DNA of 64,000 bases from Bemisia tabaci (taxonomy: Eukaryota > Arthropoda > Insecta > Hemiptera > Aleyrodidae), in NCBI RefSeq assembly GCF_918797505.1, contig NC_092800.1:23823577-23887576 (forward strand), read 5' to 3'. Shown here piece by piece: positions 21,933-32,903 of this stretch. Below the pieces are notes generated by a model. That model was not told the origin of the DNA. It did not search any database and saw nothing but the letters and a program-made list of their open reading frames with translations. How positions within the stretch are numbered: the first letter of the stretch is position 1; each line of letters starts with the position of its first letter. The position numbers were made by a program, and so were the translations under genes.

Positions 21933-22145
21933 ATGTAATATCAAGATGGCAGGAAGTAATTTCTTTGACGCCAGTCACGCTAGTTGCTACGCATTTCCAG
22001 ATGCCCGCATCGGTAGCATCCAGTGGATTAATTTCTAAACTATAACCGCCGAGCCCATCGGCCATCGTTTTGTACTTTTCATTATCCTCGACGACCCCAT
22101 TTTCATTGTACCAACTTATATTTTTCGGCCACGGCGGGACGGCAA
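21933..22145 (-). CDS. Titin-superfamily muscle protein, main part of Ig domain 3
   Basis: 213 bases, phase 1 at both ends (acceptor attttttcatag, donor gtaagaga). It encodes VAVPPWPKNISWYNENG with the core Trp, VVEDNEKYKTMADGLGG, YSLEINPLDATDAGIWKC with the strand F Cys, and VATSVTGVKEITSCHLDIT. This A-type Ig begins in the exon at 23,213. The end SCHLDIT parallels SCHLDVL of Ig 1 and CSLKLS of Ig 5. Confidence 0.9.
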
Positions 22146-23212
22146 CTATGAAAAAATTTACGAATTAAAGACAGAGATAGGAACAAATTCAATAAGTTCT
22201 ATTATACAAAGTAAATATTTAATAAAATGAATGAGTAACTAAGAATAAGTGCACACATTTGAACAAAGTCTTCATTTTAACACACGGAAAAATGAAATTG
22301 CTGATTTAACAATTTTGTAGTTGAAAAAAGTGTCTAACACGTTTCAATGTGGATTTTACGATAAAAATGCTAATTTGGTGGTTAAATTAGCTTTCCACTA
22401 TTGTAAAAAGGTACATTTGAAACATGTCGGACATATTTTTTAACAACTTAATTATTAAATAAAATTAATCCATTTCTTACGTGTATTTAGGACGTGATAA
22501 ATTATAAATACACATTTGAGGGATTTAATATAAATCACCCTGACTACATGAGACGCTGCCTTTTTTTTGCTTTTGTTTTTAGGTTTTATTTTTTTACCAG
22601 AAAACTAAGCAAACGCGGAAACTTGGAATTTTGTAAACGTTTTCTGCATTACCCGAGGTAAATTCACAGAAAGTTTAAAGGCGTTACCTAAATAGTTTAG
22701 TGCTCTATTGAAAAAATAAAACATGACTAAAACATAAACAAACCTAAGCAACACGAAACGTAGGTAGGCTGATTTTGTTTAAATCCATCAAATAAATAAC
22801 CATTAATCAATATTGAATGGCTTTATTTACGTAATTATACTCTCAAAATCAATTTGTTTGCAGATTGCTGTAAGATCATGTGTAGTTTTGCTGTAAATGT
22901 TATCAGTCATCTAGTCATGTCATGAGATTCTCTCGAACATTTGAGTGTCAATTTTCACGTTAAGCAATAAAAGTGCATAAAAACACTGAAATTAAGTGAA
23001 GCTAAATTCTTCCCCAATATTGTTCGAACAGTTAATCATTGAATTCAAATTAAAGGTTAAGAATCGATTGAAAAAACTCATGAGTTATTATCCACGCCCT
23101 GCTACCTATGCATTATCATTACAAAACTGCCTTGATGTAGCTCGCAGTCGACGATTCCCTTTAAAAAGAGGTAGACCACTCATGACGGTTAAAATAAGAT
23201 TAACAAATTCAC
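22146..23212 (-). other. Intron, no clear feature
   Basis: Phase 1 intron with donor gtgaattt. Very AT-rich; I see no transposon ends or gene. Confidence 0.7.
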
Positions 23213-23304
23213 CTTGACAATCTAAAGCAAGAACCTCTCCGATTTTTGATTTGTGATCGGACAGTTCTTTTACAAAAACGGGGGCTGGTCCAGGTGGCAA
23301 GAGA
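23213..23304 (-). CDS. Titin-superfamily muscle protein, first part of Ig domain 3
   Basis: 92 bases, phase 2 in (acceptor tttttgttccag) and phase 1 out. It encodes LLPPGPAPVFVKELSD and HKSKIGEVLALDCQ, with the strand B Cys. The Pro-rich opening is the linker from Ig 2. The intron lies after the DCQ of strand B, the same place as in Ig 1 and Ig 5. Confidence 0.9.
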
Positions 23305-23319
23305 CTGGAACAAAAATCA

Positions 23320-23965
23320 ATGAAGAGATCAGTGAAATTGATCAACTGATTTTTGCAAACATTATCTTTTCATCACATAACGGAACAAATTTTGATCAGT
23401 TTTTTTTTTCAGATGTTCGTATGGAGTTAAATATTAAAATTCCGAGCTCCATCTTATTCGAATGCGCAATGCGTGAAGTATTCTTGCGGTCTTGTGGGCG
23501 CCAATATGCGCCGCGGCGCCGACCGCAATGTATTTGGCGCAATGCATGAAGTATTCCTGCGGTCTTGTAGGCGCTAATGCATTTCACGCTGACCGCGCTG
23601 TTATTCAAACTCCTGAAGTTTACGTTTTCGCCTTATTATTACCATGAAGTTTTGTACACTCTGCAAGGAAATATTCTTTTCTTAAAATAAGAAGATGGGG
23701 AAATTTAAGACGGAGGGTATTTAATTGGAGAAAAATAGATATTTAAACAGCAGTTACAATAACTGAACAGTTTAGTTGGGAAAATCCTTAATGAAAACTG
23801 TCGTTTAATTTTATTATATAATGAATGAAGAGATCAGCGAAGTTCATCAACTGATTTTTGCAAACATAATCTTTTCATCACATGACGGAAAAAATTTTGA
23901 TCAGTTTTTTTCAGATTTTCGTATGGAATTAAATATTCAAATTCCGAGCTCCATCTTATTCGAAG
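23320..23965. repeat. Direct repeat of about 140 bp flanking a GC-rich insert
   Basis: Copies start at about 23,320 and 23,822 (atgaagagatcag...) and both end with ccgagctccatcttattcgaa. Identity is high, with a few substitutions. The spacer holds GC-rich monomers and sequence also found near 26,640-26,850. Confidence 0.8.
23464..23615. repeat. GC-rich repeat, two tandem monomers
   Basis: Two monomers 73 bp apart with gcgcaatgc(g/a)tgaagtattc, cggtcttgt(g/a)ggcgc and gaccgc. Same family as 26,440, 54,276 and 59,640. Confidence 0.8.
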
Positions 23966-25042
23966 AAAAAATTCCTTATTTTTGTCCACATCGCCGGAAT
24001 CACACGCTGAATTTGGCAGCTAAATATGGAAGTCAACAGTCATCGCTCAACGGCTGAAATTTCACAAATTCGAGTAATTTTCATCCAGATTTGTGTCAAA
24101 TCTATTCGAATAGTTCAGACAGATCCTACATTATCTGATGGTTGCTGAGCCTCGTCGCTCAATTTTTCGCGACACGCGCAAAATTCAGGCATCGGGCCGA
24201 TGACTTCCACAATTAAGCCACATCCAGCTCGCACATTCAGCGTGTGATTCCGGCATAAGGAACGATTTTCTACCATACAGAATATTTCTGAGGGTGTTCG
24301 GTGCTTACATCAAATTTTTGAAACGAGAATTTTGGAACAAATAGCCGGACTGATATGATATTATAAGTTGCGAATCTCTCAAATACTTTCAGGACGTTCT
24401 CGTGTTTCACATAAATTTTGGATTAGAGAAAATCAGTTGTGAGTTTTACACTTTGATCTTCATCGTGATCCCCAACCGTATCGTTGAGTAGCACTAATAA
24501 GTACCGATACAAACAATGGAGAATTTGCACGCAATATTTTTATTGCTTCATCTGAAAGTGCCTAAAGAGCTGATTTCACGGTATTTTTTATAATTTTTTT
24601 CGACTATGGTAAATAGTATAAAAATAGATTTAAAAGTGAGAAAATGCGCCGCCTTGTGATGTCATCTGGCGGCAATTCCCATTAAAGTGCATGTATTTTA
24701 GCAGATTAGATAATTTTTTCATATTTCTTCCAATACCTAATTGTTCAATTTATGAACCAAGGGTATTCTCGTGTTCAGCTAACTTGGTAGCGTCCATTTA
24801 AACACGGAATCCATCTTTCAGACACCTGCAAATTCTCCATTCTTGATGAATCTATATTTAATTTGCCTACCGATGAAACTGAAGGGGCTCTAATGTTTTT
24901 TGATCACATGACAAATCATGCCGAAGGTGCGAGCAGTAGGCAGCATGACATCCTCTGCCTACAGCTTGCAATTTTTAAATTCGAATTAAGTTTGATCAAA
25001 CATTAATTTTCGAAAGAATTATCTCAAAGTTAAATTTATTAC

Positions 25043-25325
25043 CTCGTGGGCACCTGGTTGCCGATGAAGTTAACCTTGGAGACTGAACACGCGGTGCCCA
25101 TACAGTTGGTCGCCTGACACATGTAGGTGCCCAGAGACGTCGGATCCTTAGGGTTGGCCGAGAGGGCGAACAGGTCCCCCGGCTTGATCTCTTGTTTATC
25201 TTTGAACCATCTCAGGTGAGGAGTCGGAATCCCGACCACCTTGCACTCCAGTGAGACTGTCCCCTGCTCCGTTAGCAATGCTCGAAGTTCCTCCAAAAAC
25301 TGAGGAGCTTTGTATGCCTTCGGAA
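25043..25325 (-). CDS. Titin-superfamily muscle protein, complete Ig domain 2
   Basis: 283 bases, phase 1 in (acceptor gtggtaatttcag) and phase 2 out (donor gtaataaa). A single exon encodes the whole B-type Ig: IPKAYKAPQFLEELRALL, TEQGTVSLECKVVG with the first Cys, IPTPHLRWFKDKQEIKPG with the core Trp, and LGTYMCQATNCMG with the Tyr-x-Cys. It ends ACSVSKVNFIGNQVPT, leading into the Pro-rich linker. It is the most GC-rich of the Ig exons. Confidence 0.92.
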
Positions 25326-25638
25326 CTGAAATTACCACAAAAAAAAAATTAATCACAACCCGCAGCTCACTAGACAGTATAATACAGGTATGTAAACATT
25401 TATAGTAAGGTAGGGGAATAAGAGAAAAGTGAAAATTGCGCGACTTAATATTTAATAAAAAAAAAATGTGTTTATTACGTTTGGATTGGATTAGAAACCG
25501 AGATCAACTGCATATTAGACCGCGTGTCCCTTTCGGATCTTAACGCAAACGCCCATCCAGAGAAACCTAAAACTGAATGAGATAACGCAAAACCGCTATG
25601 AATGTATTGCTGAAAAGGAAAAAAATGAACACCCTTTC

Positions 25639-26204
25639 CTGCCGTGATAGCGAAGAGAGCCGTAAGTGCAAAATTCTCGAAATCGAGTTTTCTTCAAAAT
25701 TCGTCTAAACTCTTTTAGATGAAATTACTGAGACAGCTAAAACAGCGAAATTCATCCGAATTTAATGAAAACGAGTCGTATGTGAAAGCCGTAAGTGCAC
25801 AAAAAATGACATAGTATTTTTCAAAACAGCCGCAGGTGCATGAGAGCCAATGAAAACAGTGCTTTCCAGTAAAGTGCCGCCCTCCTCTGCCAATTTCTAA
25901 CCTGAAAATGTGTTTGCTGTGCGTCCAAAACGCAACCACGAAAGCATGCAGAGGATAGCACTTACGGCTGTCTTGCCTAACAATAACCTAGCATGAAAAT
26001 GAAAAATACCCTTTTAATGTAATGGAAATAAAATCAGTCGATTTTTAATCATCCATACGATTTCTAGGAGTCTTCCGGACGATTAGTGGCAATTTGACAA
26101 AGAACGGAGGCTTCTTTCAATAAAATGTTCCGGTCAGAAGCTTCTGAGCCCGTTTTCTCAGAACTTCATTTTTGCACTTACGGCTCTCTTCGCTATCACG
26201 GCAG
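25639..26204. mobile_element. Inverted-repeat element, ends ctgccgtgatagcgaagag
   Basis: About 35 bp at each end are inverted (gaagagagccgtaagtgcaa against ttgcacttacggctctcttc). The interior repeats agccgtaagtgcac at 25,788 and related motifs, suggesting subterminal repeats. 566 bp, no transposase frame. Confidence 0.75.
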
Positions 26205-26439
26205 TATCCTGCCTGATCCACTATAGATCAGCTAAAAATCAACTTAATATTTGATACGGTCCACGAGGCGGGTCTGGTATATTAACTTACATTTTAGAAA
26301 CAGGTACCATTCAGGGGTGCAAAATCTCCACGATCCTTTGATCCGCGGATAGCAGGCTCCCTGGACGGAAATGGTGTGAACCGTGGTATCCAGCACGGAG
26401 AAGTTACGAATTTTCAACAATTAGAGCACGCACCGAGGT

Positions 26440-26850
26440 GTAAGCGCAAAGCGTGAAGTATTCCTGCGGCCGCACTGCGTTTGGCGCAATGCGCGAAGTA
26501 TTCTTGCGGTCTTGTAGGCGCCAATATGCGCCGCGCCGCGCGCCGACCGCACTGTATTCGGCGCAATGCATGCAGTATTCCTGCGGTCTTGTATGGCGCT
26601 AATGCATTTCGCGCTGACCGCGCTGTTATTCAAACTCGTGAAGTCTACGTCCTCGCCTTATTATTACCATGAAGTTTTGTACACTCTGTAAGACAATATT
26701 CTTTTTTTTAAAATAAGAAGATGGGGAAATTTAAGACGGAGGGTAATTGGCAAATAAGAGATATTTAAACAGCAGTTACAATAACTGAACAGTTTATTTT
26801 GAATAAACCTTAATGAAACCTGTCGTATAATTTCATTGTATATGCGACAC
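26440..26850. repeat. GC-rich monomers plus flank, duplicate of 23,464-23,820
   Basis: Three monomers with gcgaagtattc(t/c)tgcgg at about 26,444, 26,484 and 26,561, then a 200-bp flank (ccttattattaccatgaag...gtcg) nearly matching 23,620-23,815. The flank is therefore part of the same mobile unit. Confidence 0.75.
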
Positions 26851-27247
26851 TAGTATACAAAAAGAACGCTCCAAGTTTTTTAAAATCTTAATTGTTTAGA
26901 TTTTGTGATTATCATTTCAAGTAAAACATCCTACTAACTTTGCATCATTTTCTCGCCATCCCAGCGCGTTTGAAATTCTTTTGAGACATTGTACTTTTCG
27001 AAAGCGGGCTTCTTCGGGATTTTGGCTCCAAAAATGCGCAACAAATCATCACGTAATCTACTTAATTAGTATAATTTCAGAATATTAAACAAAAAACACA
27101 AGGTTTAGTGACCAGTTGCCTTAAAAACATCTTCAAATTATTCTGTTTCAATGCACGTTAAATACGCATGACCGTCGAGATGCGCATGAAGCGGCGCCCG
27201 CGCTGCCCCGAACTGCATAAAAGTGCAAAGGACGCCCATGCTTCGGT

Positions 27248-27493
27248 GTTAATGAGAAAGGGCGTATGAACCTTCATCAGTTGTCAAATTTCCGTCAATT
27301 AAGTGCGAATTTTCAGGAAAACTTGTGAATATTTTCCGTTCAATTTTTCAAAGAATTTTCTTGGTAATTAGTTCTAAATTATTTGAAAATTTTAAGAGAA
27401 AATATTCATGACTCTCCTCAAAAATAAACATTTCATCGGAAGAAATTTGGCAACTCTGAAGTGCACTTACGGCGTTTTTCGTTAGCACGGCAG
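27248..27493. mobile_element. MITE, gctaaggaaaaacgccgta family
   Basis: The right end acggcgtttttcgttagca and subterminal aaatttggcaactct are conserved; the left end is eroded. Confidence 0.55.
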
Positions 27494-27779
27494 CATGGCG
27501 CTCAGTTGCATCGAGGGAAGCCGATTGACACACTTCGGGACCTGTAGCCGTTTCATTCACGCCCGGCTGCGGTTTGCGGCATTTATAAGTTTTGATCCGT
27601 CGCCAAATTCACTCATCATTCCTAAAATTTCTAGCCCCTCCATTATGACCGCCGTTTGAGTAATGACCGACCGTCGAATTTCCACTTCCCAGCGTTGCCG
27701 CTCGAGTTGAGATAAACTAATCAATTGGATAGTTGCGCAAGTCACAGGATGGTATTTTGATGGGTTAAGCTTATGGATA

Positions 27780-28200
27780 TGGGCGGACTCACGAGGCCCC
27801 CCTCGCTCCCCCGAAAAAAAGGAGGAAGAAAAAGGAAAGAAAGAGAGAAGGAGAGAACGCAGGAAAGAAGAAAGGGGGAAGCTTATATTTTGTAATTATT
27901 CATAACGGAATCGACCACATTGACTTTTTATTAATTTGACGAGTCCTTTATAATTATCGGTTTTTTGTTTTTATTATGTTTATGTGCTCGATGCTGGATG
28001 GTTTGACAAACAGGGTTATACCCTAGTCGCTCGCAGAAGAAGAAGAAGAAGAAGAAGAAGAAGAAGAAAGAAGAATAAAAAAGAATAAATTAACTCAAAC
28101 TATCAGATGCTTTAAAATTTCGAAAATTGTCTGGCGGAAGCCCCCTGGAACCCCTTCCGCCCCCATCTACTTTAAAGTGCCTCGATCCACCTATGCTTAT
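27780..28200. mobile_element. Degraded element related to 52,865-53,110
   Basis: Shared landmarks in order: Pro/C-rich tract with cgcccccc, a purine tract (aaaaaggaggaagaaaaagg), gcttatatttt, then cagatgctttaaa and a second C-rich tract before an end with gatccacc. The interior has expanded AAG repeats. Confidence 0.55.
28034..28075. repeat. (AAG)n microsatellite
   Basis: About thirteen AAG/GAA units in a row. Confidence 0.9.
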
Positions 28201-28469
28201 AGATTGGGAAAATATAATAAGATCTGTTCCAACGTCATGTTTCTACGTCCGATATTAACAAAGATGTCGCTCATTTAAAAACACGGGATATGACGTCATC
28301 CGCTACGGTTGTACATAACGTGATTTCTTCCATTTTGATTTCATCAATCAGGGATACGCACATTTGCACTGGTTGCTCAGCGTAAAGCACGGATACGCAC
28401 TGCCGTGCGCAACAGTCACCGTGCTTAAAAAGCTCTAGGAGTGTGCCCTTGAGAGAGGCAACATCATTT

Positions 28470-28837
28470 GGACCACATTTTGCAAGAGGGAACCATTATC
28501 TCTGGCTCATTTTAGAAACAACATATATGCACTGGAAAAAAACCACATTGGATCCGGAGTCCAGACTCTTAAAGACATCGACAAGAAAAAGTACTCTTGA
28601 TTCAATCAGAATCTAGCTTAAATCAAGAACCAAGCTTTTAATTTAAGCGGATTTCGTTTTGATTCAAGCAAAAATCCGATTGAATCAAGAGTATTTTTCC
28701 TTGTCAATGTATTTAAGAGTCTGGACTCTAGATCCAATGTGTTTTTTTTTTTCCAGTGTGCCATTGGTTTCCCAATACAGAAAGGTGCTTTTACAGAAGA
28801 GCCCGAGATAGTGGTTCCTTATTGCAAAATGTAATCC
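28470..28837. mobile_element. 139-bp MITE family copy, split by a 229-bp insertion
   Basis: Ends ggaccacattttgcaag and ttgcaaaatgtaatcc. Removing the 229-bp foldback leaves 139 bp, the size of intact copies elsewhere, which demonstrates nesting. Confidence 0.8.
28530..28758. mobile_element. 229-bp foldback element, copy 1
   Basis: Inverted ends cactggaaaaaaa and ttttttttccagtg. The arms (ttggatccggagtccagac, actcttgattcaatc) pair along most of the length. Copies of exactly the same length are at 43,344 and 44,746. Confidence 0.85.
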
Positions 28838-29196
28838 ATTTCTCAATCATTCGAATTACCCCCAGCGATAACACAGTGCCAAAGTTGTTGAGTTGACTGT
28901 TGTCTTTGACAAACTGGCAAGACTGCGTCTGAGTCCCATTGACCTTCTCTCACGGTTGACTGGCACGACTGGCACGTAACGACGTAACGGTGGGAGTCTG
29001 CGTACCCCCATCGTCACAAAAACTCACTTCAAAGACGGGAAATTTGGCTCGGATTCTGGGCTGCTCGATTCAGCAACTTTCAGGTTTGAATGAGTCCTTA
29101 ATACCCACGATTGACCAACTGACCCACCTCACCACTTTCTTGGAGTTGCTTACAACTTTTCAAGTTCACTGTTAGAAATCGAGGAAATTCGGCGCT

Positions 29197-29456
29197 GCGG
29201 GTCGATTATTGAAATTTGTAGACAAAGAAGACATAAGGAATATAGAGTGATCCTATTGGTCGAAATGATTGGTTCTTGTAGACTAAGGGGGTAAATGATG
29301 GACTAACTATCATGTCTCTCGTGGGTTGCCGTTAGTTAGTTTATTACCTACGTCCTTTGTCCATTGCAACCACCCGCTTCCTCCAATAGGATCCCTCCAT
29401 ATCCTTTTTGTCTTCTTTGTCTATGGCTTTGTCTATCAATTTCAATAATCGGCCCG
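29197..29456. mobile_element. MITE with cgattattgaaattt ends
   Basis: Left cgattattgaaatttgtag and right attgatag...caataatcgg pair. Subterminal gacaaagaagacataagga/tcctttttgtcttctttgtc and ggatcctattgg motifs also pair. Confidence 0.75.
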
Positions 29457-29472
29457 CTGGAGCGGATGAATA

Positions 29473-29645
29473 GCGCCCAAAAACCTCGAGTGATGTAAAT
29501 GCGAGGTGAAATTACCTATGTAGCAAATATATAGTCGTAAGATACTCCGCGAAAAGAGTAGATTCCTCTCCGTAATAATGTATGTCACTCAGTAAGGAGG
29601 ATAGATTCCGCTCCGCATTCATGTCACTCCGGGTTTTTGGGCGCT
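29473..29645. mobile_element. MITE with gcgcccaaaaacc ends
   Basis: Ends gcgcccaaaaacctcgagtg and ccgggtttttgggcgc are inverted. A diverged copy sits at 56,763-56,932. Both copies are followed by cagaatttcactccaaaat sequence. Confidence 0.7.
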
Positions 29646-30220
29646 TCATATCAACGGGTAAACTATCAGACCACGTAACTCGGTTTGTGACGTTGCAGAC
29701 TTCCTGCCATACTTTCATCTTTAAATGGGAAATTACTCAATGCCTATTCTTGAAAACTTCCGTGATTTTTCTTGTTAGTGTGAAGAAAATACTGCGAAAA
29801 CTTCAAGGAATGATATTGAATTGTTCTCCTTTAAGAAAATAAAATGAGAGCGGAGATTTTTAGACACCGCAAACGAAATACCTGCGTAGTCTGGTAGTTT
29901 TACCGTCGATATAGACTGCAGTACAGAATTTCACTCCAAAATTTTTAACAGTGATCGATGAAGTTTTGAGCCTCTTTTCAAACCGGTTTCTATCAAATCG
30001 AATAATTCAACATTCCAGTGGCGACTTTTGAAAGGGGGCAACACTGATTTTCTTCCATTGAAATACACGCAAAAAAATCAATTCTCGATGGGGTAGCTTG
30101 CCTCACCTAGAGTCAATATTTTCAATTGATTTAAATGGAGGAAAAACAATATAGCCAACTTGCAAAATCCCTATTGCCACTGAGAAATATGTGCACAAAG
30201 GAGTGGGGGCTGAGACTTAC

Positions 30221-30401
30221 TCAAAACATCGAGATGACAGGAACATGAGCTGCGGCCTTGCTCATTCTCGGCCATGCACGTCCACCGGCCATGGTCCTCC
30301 AGCGCGATGGGCGAAACCTCCACGCAAAAGAAATTGCCCTCCCGGATCACATTGTATCTTGGATTCGGGGTGATCGGTCGATCGTCGAAAAACCATGTTA
30401 C
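30221..30401 (-). CDS. Titin-superfamily muscle protein, main part of Ig domain 1
   Basis: 181 bases, phase 0 in (acceptor ttttttgtgatgcag) and phase 1 out. It encodes VTWFFDDRPITPNPRYNV with the core Trp, IREGNFFCVEVSPIALED, HGRWTCMAENEQGRSSC with the strand F Cys, and SCHLDVL. The exon at 32,877 supplies the first strands. Classic intermediate-set Ig with the Asp-x-Gly-x-(Trp/Tyr)-x-Cys pattern (EDHGRWTC). Confidence 0.92.
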
Positions 30402-30623
30402 CTGCATCACAAAAAATCCGGAGGATGTAAATGAATAATTAAAAAAAGCTCAGAGAAAAAATCATTGCAGAACTCGGTACGAATGGTAACTCAGTAAGAA
30501 CGGTCAAAGAAGGAATATTCTCGATGAGGGCCAGTTTTTGGGCCCAAACTGAATTCCTTGATCATCTCTACGACTTTTTGCTCATTGAAGACCTAAAATG
30601 TTCAGAATGTATAATGATTAGGA

Positions 30624-31400
30624 GGACGTATTTCTACCAAACAGAACTATGTCCAGGTGGGAAAGATGGAGTACGTTGGTCAGTCGAGAGCCATAAGAAT
30701 GAATCGGAATTATAAAGCGCCAGTGACGTCGAGTGGCAAAACTTCGTGAAAAATAAAATCTTGAAATTTCACATGAAACATTTCATGAAATTTCAGAGAT
30801 TTATGAAAGATATTGAAAAATACTGGTTTCTTTTCATGTTTCGCAAAGTGTAAAAATTGTGAGTTTTTTCTATTTTTGTGTGTTCGAGTGCGGATTGCAT
30901 ACTTTAGCCCCTGAAGAATATGAAATATTTCACAACCTCGTGAAATTTCATGAAATATTTCACTGAAATTTCCAATATTTCATTTCCTTCTTACGTTTCA
31001 TGCTACCCTGGTCAGCGGCGAAGATGAAGCCACGAAACGACTCACCGTGGCATTAACTCATAAACCTTGTCCATAACGCTCTAGACACATGCCCACGATT
31101 CATGAGTCCCGCATGCAGTTGGCACATAGTTCCGCTTGCTGAATTGAAAAAGCGGGATTTTATATTCTGTCAAACGGAACTTTGTGCCAACTGTATGCGG
31201 GACTCATGAGCCGTATGCAGGTGTCTAAAGCGTTTTGGACAGGGCTCATGAGTTAATGCTTCGGATCGCCGTTCTGCATCTTCATCGTCGTCGCTGACGT
31301 CACTGGCGCTTTATAATTCCCATTCATTCTTACGGCTCGACTAACGAGCACACCCCATCTTTCCCACCTGCACATAGTTCTGTTTGGTAGAAATACGTCC
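30624..31400. mobile_element. Inverted-repeat transposon, 777 bp, about 110-bp ends
   Basis: Ends ggacgtatttctaccaaac and gtttggtagaaatacgtcc; pairing continues through ggtgggaaagatgg and aattataaagcgccagtgac to about 30,735 and 31,300. Same end motif as 20,632 and 46,366, but with a long interior. Confidence 0.8.
31051..31258. mobile_element. Palindromic element nested in the 777-bp transposon
   Basis: Cattaactcataaaccttgt pairs with the 31,230-31,258 end, and catgagtcccgcatgcagtt pairs with aactgtatgcgggactcatg. Arms are about 90 bp. It contains gttggcacatagttccgc, a motif of the same end family. Confidence 0.75.
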
Positions 31401-32243
31401 TGGTCATTTTCGGTCTCTTCTCATTCCGGGTCTAATAATGGCCTAAACATGGGCCTGAAGGTTGAATTTGGCAAAAAATGCGATTTTGGTGCATTTGCGG
31501 TCGATTACGGTAAAATCCGCATTTTTCCTCCAAAATTGACATTCAGACCCATGTTTAAGTCAGTATAAGACCCGAAAAGAGACCAAAAACGTCTAAAACA
31601 TGATGCATTCCGTAAAATGTAGACTTTCAATGAGTTTAAAATCGTTAAGTTGAGGAAATTCAACTGGGATAAGCCCAAAAACGGCCCTTGTCGGTACCCC
31701 TATCTTTCGGTCAGTCAACTAAGTCCTTTCAGGGCGATTTGACCGAAAAGGAAGTAACTCGAAGTAACCATAAACAAGCAAATTTTTAACTGCGTGTATT
31801 TCTTTCGAATAGATCTCAATACACGATTAAATTCCCGAACCAATTTCCATCAAAGTATCGAGAGTCATCAGTCTTAAAATTGTTACCTCGCTAAATTTCC
31901 AAATGAAAACTTGGCAGAAATGTTTCGTGCGGCAAGAAATGATGAATGGTGGCGCTCCATTCTGATCAAAATTTGACGGTCCGTTCGATTTTGATAAAAT
32001 AAAACTGTTGCATGGTGACCATCAGTCATCAACTGTCCTACTTTGATCGGAATTGGTTCGGAATTTGATCTTGTATCCAGGCCTGTAGGCCCGGCTCAGG
32101 CTGTCTACTAAAACAGGTGGGCCAAAAATCAGTACTTTTACAGTACTTTTTCAGTACATCCCCATCAAATTCAGTACATCCCATCAAATTCAGTACCTCC
32201 TCAAAAGAACAATTCAGTATTTTCCCAGTAACTCCATTAGACG

Positions 32244-32903
32244 ACATTCGAAAAATTTCGAAAATTTGAAATTCTTGCTTAAATTGCAACAATAATGAAA
32301 AAAATTCCAAACCATCTTTCGGAATTTCCGCACTTTTTCAGTACTTCCGAACCGCCCTTTAAAAATCAGCACTGTTTTCGAACTTTCCGAAAATTCCGTC
32401 CTTGTAGACACCCTGATAGGCGGAAAATGTGAATTCTTCTCACCTTAATTTAAGTGGGGCTGGTGATTTCGAAAAATTTCAAAAATTTGAAATTCTCGCT
32501 CAAATTGCAACAATAATGAAAAAAATTCCGGACTGTCTCTCGGAATTTCCGCACTTTTTCAGTACTTCCGAACCGCCCTTTAAAAATCAGCACTGTTTTC
32601 GAACTTTCCGAAAATTCCGTCCTTGTAGACACCCTGATAGGCGGAAAATGTGAATTCTTCTCACCTTAATTTAAGTGGGGCTGGTGATTTCGAAAAATTT
32701 CAAAAATTTGAAATTCTCGCTCAAATTGCAACAATAATGAAAAAAATTCCGGACTGTCTCTCGGAATTTCCGCACTTTTTCAGTACTTCCGGGCCGCCCT
32801 TAAAAAATCAGCACTATATCCGGAAATTCCGGACTTGTAGACACTCTGACAGGCGGAAAATGTGAATTCTTCTCACCTTAATTTGAGTGGGGCTGGTGAT
32901 TTC
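32244..32903. repeat. Tandem array of about 221-bp units overlapping the Ig 1 exon edge
   Basis: The segment gaattcttctcacc...gctggtgatttcg occurs at 32,431, 32,652 and 32,864 (periods 221 and 212). The third occurrence is the functional end of the exon ending at 32,877. Each unit thus contains about 26 exonic bases and the gtgagaag donor, plus intron sequence with aaaaatttcaaaaatttg and ttccgcactttttcagtac. Confidence 0.85.

Larger units (their letters stand above)
23305..25042 (-). other. Intron with duplicated and GC-rich repeat sequence
   Basis: Phase 2 intron with donor gtaataaa. It contains the direct duplication 23,320/23,822, the GC-rich monomers at 23,464 and an inverted repeat (cggaatcacacgctgaat at 23,995 against attcagcgtgtgattccg near 24,240). 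The rest is AT-rich. Confidence 0.75.
25326..30220 (-). other. 4.9-kb intron filled with short transposons
   Basis: Phase 1 intron with donor gtaagtct. It contains at least eight repeat features listed separately. Between them the sequence is AT-rich, with purine-rich stretches at 27,820-27,880. No additional exon of the gene was found. Confidence 0.75.
30402..32876 (-). other. Intron with a nested palindrome element and a tandem array
   Basis: Phase 0 intron with donor gtgagaag. It holds a 777-bp inverted-repeat element and, next to its donor, the tandem array at 32,244 that copies the exon edge. No extra exon seen. Confidence 0.75.
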
